The notes beneath the pieces were generated by a model. That model searched no databases, had not been told where the DNA came from, and saw only the letters and a list, made by a program, of their open reading frames with translations. The translations under genes were made by a program, and so were the position numbers. This document shows positions 33,869 through 44,695 of a stretch of 55,134 nucleotides of DNA, one piece after another (the stretch's first letter is position 1; every line of letters begins with the position of its first letter). Origin of the DNA: Tieghemiomyces parasiticus (Eukaryota; Kickxellomycota; Dimargaritomycetes; Dimargaritales; Dimargaritaceae); contig JANBPT010000216.1 in NCBI GenBank assembly GCA_027575765.1, forward strand, positions 1 to 55,134, in the 5' to 3' direction.

Positions 33869-36226
33869 ACCACCTCTCCACTTGAATTTTTAATCGGCTT
33901 TGGCCAAATGCAATTTTCGGGTCGCACATTTCGATGACGGTCCTACACATGGAATGAAGATAGCTTATATCCGCTTTCTTTGATCATTTAGAAAAATGTA
34001 GGCATCATTAGTTCAGCCATGGTCCTGCTGGGGATGGTAAGACTAACTGTACAGGGCGAGCTGGGTCTTGGTTGCTGGGATGAGACCCAGGGTACGTTGG
34101 CAGCTCTGACGGGGTTCTGTTAAAACATGTACTGTACAACTAAATGCCGTCACTAGATGGTTTGTCGATTCAGAAACACCGCCAGACTCCGTCATCCGAT
34201 AAGTTCCAGTCGAAACATTACAGGCTTGCAGTCAAGAAATCTGGCCACCACAGATGAGGTTAATGCCCTCCATCTCACCCCTGTACTTTCGTGTATGTAA
34301 GCTAAGGGGTGTGCATCGTCACCATATCTACACGTTTCCCCTATAACTGTTTCATCATGCTGGCAAGTGGCGGCCACGGTCTGGTAAACGCTGTTGGTTT
34401 TACCGACGTCCCGTCCTTGAGTTTAACGTGAGCCATGCATCAATAATCTACGCTACCATCTTCGAATAACCCACGCCAACGGTGTGTCCTGCTGATGAGA
34501 GCTGTTAATAGATTGAGGGTATTATTCTGGGTAGGTATGCTCGCGGCTGCTACTAGGCATCTGGCAAAAAAAAACTGCTCGCTGTCGCGGTTTAACGGGT
34601 CCCTGCGCCACGGCCACGATATGTACTAGGGGAATGGACAATGTGTATCATTAAAACAGTTTGACTCTGTCTGCCTATAGTTGGCACTTTCAGAGTTTAG
34701 GTGGGTCCTTTAATTTGCAGGATGGCAGCCAAAGTAGCTTAAGAGGTTACTTTCCGGTCAAGTCCCAACACGAAGAGAGGCGGGCAGTACTGTGAACCGG
34801 TCCGAATTGGCACAACGGGTAAACAGATGGTTATGTGACAAGAATCGCGAGCCCAGCTGACTCTTGTGATCGCAAACCGAATGAGGTCGATACTGAGGGG
34901 TAGCAAGGGAAGAATAAGGAGATCGAGTCTTCAAACCTAAAGGGGGGATGATCAGAGCTCTCTCAACATCTAAATTAAGGAGGAATTGTTGCATGGTGGG
35001 TTGTGCATTACCATATCACCCTAATCAACCTAGGAGTTGGTCAACGTCACGAAAGCGGGGGTAAAATGTGTTATTAAGGAGGTGAAACGTAAGGGGGAGA
35101 GAACATTCACGACTTGCGACCAGGCCACAGAAAGAACCTCCCGAGATGGACACAGTACTGGTTTTTGACCATTATCCCTGTTGTAAGTAGAGACTGGCAA
35201 GGTTCTAGGTCGTTTACTATTACTCACCATGGAAACAAGGCAGCAGCCCCGACCCGAGGGGCCTTAGGAGGACGCGGCATGTAATTTGGTAGGATTGACT
35301 TAGTATAGCGTTGACATCCCCGCGCCATAGACAGGCAGGAAACGACTCAGCGCGTACCGATGCTGGACATACCTTGGGCCCTACACTTTGACCCCGCCAC
35401 GCTAGCCCCTGGCGGACAACAGCAGTAACAACCCCTTTTCCCATTCGGAAAAGATGATCATTAGACTTTGTGCGTCCTATTCGCCCTTGTACCCCAGGAG
35501 GTAAGGTGGGGTTCAGGTTAAATGGGGGAATGAACCATCTCCACCTTCCACATTGGTCTCGGATTAAGCGAGAATCCGACGACAGTGGACTAGAGTAGCA
35601 TAGTTTAACGGAGGTTCCGTTCATGGAGGGGGGGGGAATGGCATCATTGTGGCCTTTCGAAATGATCCAACTCTACCTGTCTGACTCAACTTGATCTGTC
35701 CCATTGTAACCTCCTTTGCTCAAGAGTGAGTACAAGAAAGGGGGAATTGAGGCCGTTACAGGGGCTGGGATGAGCCTACAGTGATTGGGCGAGGAAGGGG
35801 TAATTTGCTTACCGACGTACGGCCGGGTGACTCCCTCCTGAAGACGAGCTCGGCCGATCCGCTGCCCAGACCATCATAGCTGTCTGGCATATTGAGGCAT
35901 AGAACGGGGAACCAATGTCGACGAAGGGTGGGCGGTTCTAGCGTCAAGACCAACGCCCTCTCCGTACCGGCCGCACTAGAGATAGTCTACCGCTCGAGAG
36001 ATAATCGACGGCATCAGTCCAGTTGAATGATGGTGATATAAATAGGCTGACCAGGTGCCCCCAGAAGATATCAACTCATCCAAATCATCCACCCTCATCT
36101 GCTACACTAGCGGTCTCATCTGGCTACCCATTTACGATCCATCCCTCTCTATACTCCTACCGTATCACGTCTCTCAACTGAGAACTTCAACTCACCCCAC
36201 TTCTCTCTAATTCCAACGGCAACATC
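33869..36226. other. long intergenic stretch, no gene recognised
   Basis: About 2.3 kb with short frames on both strands and no domain or RNA motif. The right end is the promoter and leader of the Gly/Asn-rich secreted protein (TATA element at 36037-36044 followed by a CT-rich leader). Confidence 0.5.
36037..36044 (+). promoter_or_regulatory. TATA box of the Gly/Asn-rich secreted protein
   Basis: TATAAATA 183 bp before the ATG, followed by a pyrimidine/adenine-rich leader free of ATG. This is the best-formed core promoter of the window and suggests a strongly or conditionally expressed gene. Confidence 0.55.
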
Positions 36227-36685
36227 ATGAAGGTCAACGCCATCATCCTCTCTGCCGCACTCGTGGCCATCCTTTCCACCCCGGCCCTAACCCGCCCCTT
36301 TGATCAACTGTTCAACGATTTGGTGTGCGTCGACGTCAAAGCCCTGAACGACCACGGCCCCACCACTTCCGTATGCAACCCCGCTGGCGGTAACGGTGCT
36401 GCCCCCGGTGGTAACCCTGGAGGAAACGGCGGTAACGGTGGTAACCCTGGAGGAAACGGCGGTAACGGTGGTAACCCTGGCGGTAACGGTGGTAATGGTG
36501 GTAACCCTGGCGGGAACGGTGGTAATGGTGGTAACCCTGGCGGGAACGGTGGTAACGGTGGAAACCCTGGCGGCAACGGTGGTGGTCCTGGCGGCAAGGG
36601 TGGCAACGGTGGTGCTCCTGGCGGCAAGGGTCGTCAGGGCGGAAAGGGTGGCAAAGGCGGCAAGGGCGAGAACGAGAAGTACTAA
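36227..36685 (+). CDS. secreted Gly/Asn-repeat protein
   Basis: Single-exon gene for 152 residues. Residues 1 to about 22 form a signal peptide (MKVNAIILSAALVAILSTPA). A short unique segment with two cysteines (LVCVDVKALND and TTSVCNP) follows. From about residue 60, six tandem GNPGGNGGNG decapeptides occur, then GGK-rich repeats and a basic tail ending KGENEKY. The repeat resembles structural extracellular proteins (polyglycine-helix or silk/wall-type) but I cannot assign a family. An extracellular or wall location is inferred. The long frames on the opposite strand here (Pro/Leu- and Thr-rich) are shadows of the repeat. Confidence 0.8.
   Translation: MKVNAIILSAALVAILSTPALTRPFDQLFNDLVCVDVKALNDHGPTTSVCNPAGGNGAAPGGNPGGNGGNGGNPGGNGGNGGNPGGNGGNGGNPGGNGGNGGNPGGNGGNGGNPGGNGGGPGGKGGNGGAPGGKGRQGGKGGKGGKGENEKY
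36410..36589 (+). repeat. six tandem 30-bp units in the Gly/Asn-rich gene
   Basis: Units begin GGTAACCCTGG or a one-base variant at 36410, 36440, 36470, 36500, 36530 and 36560. Differences are mostly synonymous third-position changes, so the array is slightly diverged but still able to change copy number by slippage. Confidence 0.9.
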
Positions 36686-37676
36686 ACCGATCACGCACAT
36701 AAACTGAGGATATTGCGACTCCGTGCGCAACGTACTGTGCGCACCGGACATCTTTTTCAGCCCTCGCCCCATAATAAATCGGCCTCAATTAGCTTAAACG
36801 CCCATTATTCTTGAACTGTGTAGATGACATTGAGGTCTGGGAGTAACGCTATGTACTGCTTGGGATGTCAGAGAGGAGGAGCATGGGGAAGTCATTCACG
36901 TGAGTTGGTACGATTGCAGTGCTGTGCCGATCCGCAAAGCCTTCACAAAGTGGAGGTTGCCCTGCCGAGTTCCACTTGCCAATCCTTAGCGCGGGGTTGC
37001 ACAGACATGGCAGTTTGTCAGACTCGAAACGTCAACTGTAGAGTGAGAGATACTAGCGAAAGATTACCTGCAGGCTAAGCCGAGTGCTCGGCATCGACTG
37101 TTTGACCATATGAGGCGGATGACACATCTCGACCAAGTACCTTACGGAGGGTCACTTCAGGGCCAGGAGGTATGCGGTAGTGTACACCTAACTTTGTCTT
37201 CAGCACCCCCAAGCGATTCTTCACCCGTGGTTCCTTGATGTTTGAGGTAAGCAGACACTTCAACCACCACTCCCCTCCAATGCGCATTTCTCTTCTACGC
37301 TGGTCAAGCGATTTGTGGCCGGCCCAACAACTCTTGCCCCTAACTACCACACCGACCTTTCTCATCTCATCACCTCCTCCGTCGCCGAGGCTTCTGTATT
37401 TTCTATTCCCCCCTTAACCGACGGAACAAATGGTTAAATCCCGACCTCACCACACCATCCACCGGTCCATTGTAATTTATCCTTCGAATTCTTCTGTTTC
37501 AATTTCGCTGTACCCTCTCAACCTGCGGACAATACCTCTCCCCTCTTGCCCCCTTCCCGGACCGCCGGGCAATTCTCGCCCAAGCCCATTCCGGACCCCT
37601 TCTCCCTTATCTACGTATCTATCTCTGGCATTGCCCATCCCGTGACGCCACGGCTGCGGCCATATTCTGCCTCCCC
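36686..37676. other. intergenic, 5' side of the MAPKKK gene
   Basis: Only short frames. The final 300 bp is CT-rich on the plus strand, typical of the leaders in this window. No gene was recognised. Confidence 0.5.
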
Positions 37677-40600
37677 ATGGCTGCCCATCCGCCCAACTCA
37701 CCTCACAGCGGGGTTGCCCAGACTATCCCGTCAGCCAGCGACCCACCATTGCGAGGGGCGCCATCCGGAACTGTGCCGAGTCGGTCGCTGCCGCCATCGG
37801 TTGAGCTGGCTTGGACTCCGTCTGACGTGGCCGAATGGCTCCGGCTCAACGACTTTGAAGAATATACGCCTTTGTTCCAATGTAAGTCATTAAACTGGTC
37901 GGGTGGTGGGAGACCGGCTTGCCTGTCCGTTCTATGTCCCCCCTCCCGTCCCGGGTATAGTCCTGTATCCAATGCGGTCCCTTCTGTATGCTAACCTTGA
38001 CCGGCCCGATGCCATCATGCACAATTACTTGTGCCATCCTAGCCCACCGTATTCATGGCCCGGCGTTCGCACAGCTCACACATGAACGACTCCGGCAAAT
38101 TGGTATTCCGACTGTACGCGACCGGGCGCGGCTGCTAAACGCTTCCCGTAAGGCACTCAACCGGCCGGACACCAGTCGCTCGGTGCGGAGGCCGATTCAC
38201 CACACGGTGACCGGCCTGGGCGTGCGCATCCCTGAGCGTGGCGCCTTACCCCTCTTTTCAGATCCTGATTATCCCTCCGACAGTTCGTACGTGCCCAGCA
38301 ACGGAAGTAGTGCCAACTCGCCAGTCCATCCCGGGCCGGCGCTGCTGGCTCCTCAGCGGGCCGCTTTCCCGCCATCGCACCCGCCCTCAACCCATTCGGC
38401 ACCCATATCTCCTCTATCCATCACCTCCCAGCGATCTCCCCTCGATGAGGCCGGCGTGGCGGCCGACACCGAAACCTCCCCGCTCGAATATGCTGTGGCC
38501 GACAAACTGCCCTTCCGCCCCAGCGACCCGGGATACGGCCCACGATGGGGGCCCTCCCCTCTGACCGCCCCCACCAATTCGACCGCACTGGGGCCTGTCG
38601 CCTGCTCACCTGCTCCCCCCAACGCCACCGTTCCGCCACCACTGCCGCCGCAGCAACATCAGCCCTACACCGTGACCGCCGCCGCCGGTCCCCGGTCGGC
38701 CCCAGAGAAGGGACCTCAAAATCGCCCGCCTGTACTGTTAGACCCACGCGGCCACGTCACCAAGCGCGATTCGACCGGCCACGTCGCCCTCCCCGTCCAT
38801 CTTCGGGCCCACACGCAGTACACGCGGGGCAGTTCCCGCGCCCAGTATGGCGTTCCCCCGCCTCATTTGGCTGTGCACAAGGCTGGCGAGCTCAACCACC
38901 TCGACTTGGGTCGGAGGGCCCCGAGTCCCGCCGCGAGTCGGCCCGCATCGACCTTCCAGATCCCTACCGCCCCTGAATCAACCAAACCAGTGGACCCGAC
39001 GTGTCACCACTCTCTTTCCAGTGACCACCTCCCGCTCCCACCCGCCGATCAACCGCACACTGCCGAACGCGACACTCGCCCGGCCCGAACAGCGGCCGAA
39101 CCCCTGATTGCCGCTAACCTTCCCATACCGGCTATCCTCGACGAGTTCTCCATTTACCCACGAAGTAGCTCACTCAACTACAACCACGGGCTGGAAGCTG
39201 CTGAAGCCGTCCCCGCCGGCGGAGCCCCGATCCGTGACGGACCCGTGCCGTACAATCACCCCGGCCGCGGGCTGACCGTGGCCACCCGGCCTTTGCCCAT
39301 TACAGGATCGGCCTCTTCGTCCACCTCAAACCTTACGGGGACTCCGTACCACACCTGGTCAGGCCGGGCTCCCGACAGCGCATCGACAACGGACCTCACG
39401 GGCAAGTCTAGCGCCGCCTCGGGGGGCAGTGGCGGCTTCTTTAGTACCTTGTTCAAGCCTTTCTCGGGCTCGAACCGACGTAAGAGCGTGTATGGGGTAG
39501 CCGGCCGGGACCCCAGCGAGATGGCCAAACAGTCTAGCCTCCCGTCCCACGGCAGTCCTGCCCTAACCGTGGCCGCCCTACACAGCTCACCGAAACTGCA
39601 GGGTCGGTCCGCCCGACCGCTACTCTTCTCCGTCCAGGCCCGCTTGGACACCGACCGGCGCTATAATATCGTCGAGATTTCCAACGTCAGCAACGGGGCG
39701 GCCATCCGTGAGCGACTGTGCGCCACGATTGGCATGGATCCCCACTCCGACCTGTACACGGTGTGGCTGGAGCCCTCGCGCGGCGACCCCCGCCGCTCGC
39801 CCGACCCGGCGCTCCCTTCGGGCCCTCTGAGTGACGACGAGATTTGGACACTTAGCCAGCGTGCCAATGCCCGCGATGCCCCTACCGTCCGCTTTGTAAT
39901 CTCCGTGGCCCGAACTCCCAGCCAAATTCCGCCACCCGCCGGCTTACCGCCCAATATTGGCCGCCAAGCCAACCACTACGGGCGGGTCAGCCCGCATCAC
40001 CGCAGCCCTGTCGAGCCCGGAGAGGCCCTCCCGGGGTTCCCGCCGACCCGCGCTACCGACTTACCACTCTACCCGGACGAGGTTTTCGCGGCTTTCAAAG
40101 TACCACCCCATCCGGGCCAGGGAAGGGCACAGTCACCCTACCGGTCCAATGGTGGCAGCGGGCCCCCCAGCGCTGACTCGCACCGCCTGTCGGATGTGGG
40201 TAGCGATACGAGTGATACGGGTGCCGTGGTGGGGTTCGAACGGTCTAGCCGCTGGGAGATGTTGGCGGGCCTCACCGGGCCTGGTGGCGAATCCGTGTCG
40301 TTGAGTGAACTATCCATGCAAGAGCTGCAGCGGCTCGCGGCTGCTCCTCCCGGTCCGTCGGCATTAGCCCGGCCACCGTCGTTCGCGGTCCGCTCCTCGC
40401 GGTCCTCACTCTCCAACGGGAGTCCGGTGAGCCAGTCCCCGCCCCGTGGCCACCTGGAACGGCTATCTATGAGCTCGACGGGCTCCGGCCAGGCACCGTC
40501 AGCTGCCACCACGGCCACTGTCACCTCGCCCACCCGGCGGCCAGGGGGCCTGCTCACCATCGACACCCAAGCCGGCCGGTCCCGCGACTCGCTACGGGCT

Positions 40601-43600
40601 GGTGACGGCCAACGGTTCTCTGGGAGCCAATCCTCCCCGCGGGGACCCCTACAACGTGCGGGGCCGCTCTCCTCCGACCTGGGCGGACTGACCCCTTCCG
40701 GCATCTCCCCGAGTACCCGCTATGCTACCGAGGCCCCAACTCCGCCCCGTCACTCACCCATGAGCCCACGCGCCTGGAACACCCTCTTTCCCAGTCACCA
40801 CGTGATGGCCACTGACGAACCCACAGATACGGCCAAGCATACCCCCCAGGCCTCAGAACTTTGGCACACCCCGGTGCTGGGCGCCTTGACGTCGCCTGCT
40901 GGTTCCGGCACCAATTCACCGGCCACGGGTGGTCCGGGTAAATACTCGGACCTGTGGCACACGCCCATGCAACCCAAGTCCTCGGCCGAGCCGGCGCACG
41001 ACAAGTCCAGCGAGTTGTGGTCGAGGCCGCCCATCGCGGGGGCCGGCACTCCGTCAGCCAACGGTGGCAGTAGTAACAGCAGCAGCAAGGCCGCCCTCGA
41101 TGCCGCGTTCGACCGGGCCCGCCGTGAGGCCGCCCAACCGGACGAAGCCGCAAGTTCACCCCTTGCCTCTGCCTCACCGCTGGCCTCCGCAACGACTGCG
41201 GCACCCGGAACGGTGCTCACCGCTCAGCGCGCGGTCCTGGACCATGCCCGCCCGTCCTTGGAGTCCACCTCTTCCAACTGCAGCGAGTACTACGACGCCT
41301 CCGAGGGTCCGACCCCGGAGAAGCGGGAGCAGCGGTCGTCGTCCCTGCGCCGCGCCCCGTCGGACATCCCGGATAGAGCGACCGCTATGCAGATGCCGCG
41401 CCATCCGGACGTGTTACGGACCCCCGCCCGGCACCAACTCGAACTGCGTCACTCGCGGTCTAATTCAGACTGCTCGCGGATGCTGGCCGGCAAGCGGCAC
41501 ATGCGCACGCCGTCAGGCAGCTCTACGCGGTCTCGGGCGGGTTCGCGCGCGGGCATCATTATGACCCCCGAACAGGCGGCCTCGGCGCTGAGCGGCTTGA
41601 GCAGTAACAACAGCAGCGCGGCGTCCCTGCCCCGTCTGACCGGGTCCCGGACGACGTTGTCCCGCGTATCTAGTAACGCTAGCCAACGCACAGACGGTAG
41701 TCAATGGGATAACATCTCGGTTCAGTCCTGGAACCACCGGCCCACCACCCAGCTCATGATTAACAACTTGGACCTGTTCTTTCCGCACCACGACCTAGAC
41801 CAGCCCATCATCGAACCCCTCCCTGAAGTGGCGGAAGAGTTTGATCCCGAGGTTGATACAATGCCGGGGCCGGCGGCGACCGTGAATTTGTCATCCACTC
41901 CGCCATTGGGTTCTTTCGGACCCGAGCCGGTCGCGGCCGCAGTCCCACAATGTCCGCCGACAAAGGGCCTAGGCCTGGATTTCGGCGGCAACCCGCCCGT
42001 TCAACTGTCACCCATCACCGAGTCAGAGAGCGATTTGCGGGATCCTTGCGCCCTCCTGGCCTCCTCCGCTTCGCCGCCGCGCCCCTTTGAACGTATCGAG
42101 ACGACGAGTAGCGCGGGTTCGGTCGACTCCCCCGGTCGGTCGACACAGCGGGACTCCTCGGTACCGCTGCCACGCCTGGCGGACGCCGTGGTCGCGAGTC
42201 GCAAGCGCAGCGTACGGTTTGTCGTACAGCAGGCTCAGAAGCGCCGGACTCTGCTCGAACGGCAGAGCCTGTCGCAACGTACTCCGAGCGGCCGCAGCCA
42301 GGTCGAAAGCCCCATGGTGCCGATTCGCACATCGACCGATCTGGGGCGCAGTCAAGAATCCCTGCACCAGCTGCGCTCGAGCCTGGCCCGCGCCTCCGTC
42401 ACGTCAGTAGACCGAGCGAGCCTGGCTCATTCCCCGTCGATCCGTGCGCAGGAGTCGTTCGAGCCACCGTCAAGCGAAGCCCCACTGGGCTCTACCTCCA
42501 TCGCTTCGCTCGTCACCGCCGCCTACGCCGGTTCCCCGCCCGCCGACGCCTCGGTGGCGCCACGCTCGGGTCTACTCCGCCGCCAGTCCACCCGGCTGTG
42601 GGGTCACCGTGTCACCGAAGTTCGCCCGCAGAAAAATGGTAGTACCGGTGGGGGCGACGAACCCCCCGGCCGCCGACCCTCGCACAAGGGCATTACACCA
42701 GCTGCGGCCACTCCTACCACTACCACCACCACCGCCGCCGCCGTTACCCCCAACCGGGGTTCACCTCAGGCAGTTCACTCCCCGCCGACTCGCCGCAACA
42801 CCCTCGACCCGCTGATCGCCGTGGTGGGTGACCAGGCGGCTGGAATGCAGACGCTCAAGATCCAATGGCTGAAGGGTCGGTTAATTGGTAAGGGGTCGTT
42901 TGGCCGGGTGTACCATGCCATTAACGCTGCTACTGGTGAGTTCATGGCAGTAAAGCAGATCGAGCTGCCGCGCACCGCCAATGCAGTTATCAACGCCCGC
43001 CAACGAGCCATGATCAAGGCGCTATACGACGAGACGAAGTTTCTCAAGGACTTTGATATGGAGAACATTGTGCAGTACCTCGGATTCGACGTGGTCGACA
43101 ACACGATGAATATCTTTCTGGAGTACGTGGCCGGCGGCAGTATTGCCACGCTCATCAAACAGCATGGGCCATTGGCCGAACCAGTGATGCACTCCTTCTG
43201 CCGACAGACGCTGAGTGGCTTGGCCTACATCCACAGCCACAATGTGCTGCACCGTGACATTAAGGGCGGCAACATTTTGGTTGACGACCGCGGCGTGTGC
43301 AAGATTTCGGATTTCGGGATTTCAAAGCGTAACGACTACGAACTGGCCTACGACTGCAACTCACGCATGTCCCTACAGGGCTCGGTGTTTTGGATGGCCC
43401 CCGAGGTGGTCCAAGCCGCCGGGTACAGCGCCAAGGTGGATATTTGGAGCTTCGGGTGTCTAGTCCTTGAGATGTGGACCGGGCAGCGACCCTGGCTTAA
43501 CTTTAACGATATCCAGACCATGTACAAGCTCGGGTCCAACTGCCCGCCCCCGCTCCCGGACGACGTGGACGCCGACTGCACCACCCTGCTCAACTTGTGT

Positions 43601-43735
43601 TTCAACCCCGACCCGCTTGGTCGCCCTACCGCCACGGAACTGCTGAATAACGCCTTCTGCCAGGTTGAGCCCAATTTCAACTATGTGGATTACTACGGAG
43701 CTACCTCGGAGTCATCGGTGGATAACTACGCCTAA
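37677..43735 (+). CDS. BCK1/MKH1-type MAP kinase kinase kinase with SAM domain
   Basis: Exons 37677-37881 and 38043-43735, giving 1,965 residues. The 161-nt intron (T/GTAAGT donor, CCTAG acceptor) interrupts the SAM domain, which reads through the join as LFQ-SHRIHGPAFAQLTHERL. SAM covers about 46-108. A Ras-binding/RA-like domain sits near 595-690 (LLFSVQARLDTDRRYNIVEI onward). Over 900 residues of Ser/Pro-rich, probably disordered sequence follow. The C-terminal kinase domain spans about 1675-1950: GKGSFGRVY loop, Lys near 1704 (FMAVKQIEL), HRDIKGGN near 1804-1811, DFG near 1825, WMAPEVV. ETKFLKDFDMENIVQYLGF and LEYVAGGS are typical of Bck1/Mkh1, the MAPKKK of the cell-wall-integrity cascade. 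SAM plus Ras-binding domains are better known from Ste11/Byr2, so the pathway assignment rests on the kinase domain. ATG 37677 has a CCCC context. Confidence 0.92.
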
Positions 43736-44265
43736 TCTGCGAGCACTTCTCTACCCATCCCCCTTCATCCCTCCCTTTCGTTGCGGGATCCAGTATGCGT
43801 GGACTGTACTGAAGGCTTTCGATGCAATCGCCCGAGACCAGGTGGAATCATTATGTCGGAACCTCTGTACTCCAGCAGTCGCAGTGACGATTGGTCTGTT
43901 CGCAAGTAAATATAAAATCTAACCTGCGCCCCTCACTACCCTTAGATGAGGCCTATTTTCGGGACCGTTGGCATGATGGTATATCTGGCACGAAAGCTAC
44001 TTGCGTGGTGACTGCGTCAAGTCAGGGCTGAGCAGGTCGAAAATGTCGACCTGCCCGTCCCGGTACTCAAAGGCGCGGGGTGTGGAGAGAGAGAGAGAAG
44101 GGGGGGGAGTATTGCTGGACATACAGAGGTCGCAAACCCGGTCCCACTTCGGGTAGAATCGACGGGCCACACACGCTGGCCCTTTAACGCCATTTGAGAC
44201 TTGGTACAACCACGGTGTACCCCCTTCGTCGTGCCACCACGACTACAGCCGAATCAGCTTTCCCA
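43736..44265. other. 3' region of the MAPKKK gene
   Basis: On the minus strand at 43997-44209 there is a short protein-like frame (ACVARRFYPKWDRVCDL and, after a possible 57-nt intron, YRDGQVDIFDLLSPDL). I could not place a start or a family and do not call a gene. A short GA run lies near 44087-44097. Confidence 0.35.
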
Positions 44266-44493
44266 ATGGCGAGAGTGAGCTACACCCTCTTCCTCTTCTC
44301 CCTCCTCCTCCTCCTCCTCCTCCTCCCCACTACTGCGCATCCCCCAACCCTTGGAGGCAAGGAAGGCGGACTGGATAGGAGAGGATCGGGGGGTGGGGCA
44401 GGGTCGGAAGCGCTGCTCTCGGCTAATCCTGGTCAGTTGCGGTCAGCTTTACCGCCCATTACGCCAGTAAATATAGAAACCCGCCAGCTTTAA
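44266..44493 (+). CDS. candidate small secreted protein
   Basis: Short frame of 75 residues starting MARVSYTLFLF, followed by a Leu run and PTTAHP, which is a convincing signal peptide with cleavage around residue 22-25. The mature part is Gly-rich with a dibasic site (LDRRGSGGG) and ends ITPVNIETRQL, with no cysteine. The Leu run comes from a CTC trinucleotide repeat (about 44303-44329), so the apparent signal peptide may be a by-product of a microsatellite in the leader of the next gene 200 bp downstream. No family was recognised. Confidence 0.3.
   Translation: MARVSYTLFLFSLLLLLLLLPTTAHPPTLGGKEGGLDRRGSGGGAGSEALLSANPGQLRSALPPITPVNIETRQL
44303..44329. repeat. (CTC)n trinucleotide repeat
   Basis: Run of CTC triplets with slight interruption. 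It encodes the Leu stretch of the candidate secreted protein if that frame is used. Confidence 0.85.
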
Positions 44494-44695
44494 CCCCGGT
44501 CGATAGCGACTCAACTCTCCACCCTGTTGCGACCTCTAACTCCAGTGCACGTCACTCCCTTTGACCCTTCGGTCCTCTAACTTCCGCCCGCTCCCTCATT
44601 CGCCGAGTTCTTTCTCTCCTTACCCTTCCAGCTATACGCTCTTTACAGCCCGCCCCCCCCCCAGCTCACCTCACCTTGTTCAATTACCTTCCCCC

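Noticed and set aside
36287..36788. Pro/Leu-, Thr/Val- and His/Arg-rich frames opposite the glycine repeat
   Set aside because: They are translations of the 30-bp repeat on the wrong strand. Only the plus-strand frame has a signal peptide, a TATA element and synonymous unit differences.
43997..44209. Small minus-strand gene ending YRDGQVDIFDLLSPDLTQS
   Set aside because: It would need a 57-nt intron, unlike the 100-260 nt introns here. No start codon or family could be found.
3188..44488. A 16-bp sequence (TATAGAAACCCGCCAG) occurring near 3190 and near 44473
   Set aside because: One shared 16-mer is expected by chance about once in a few windows of this size; flanks are unrelated.
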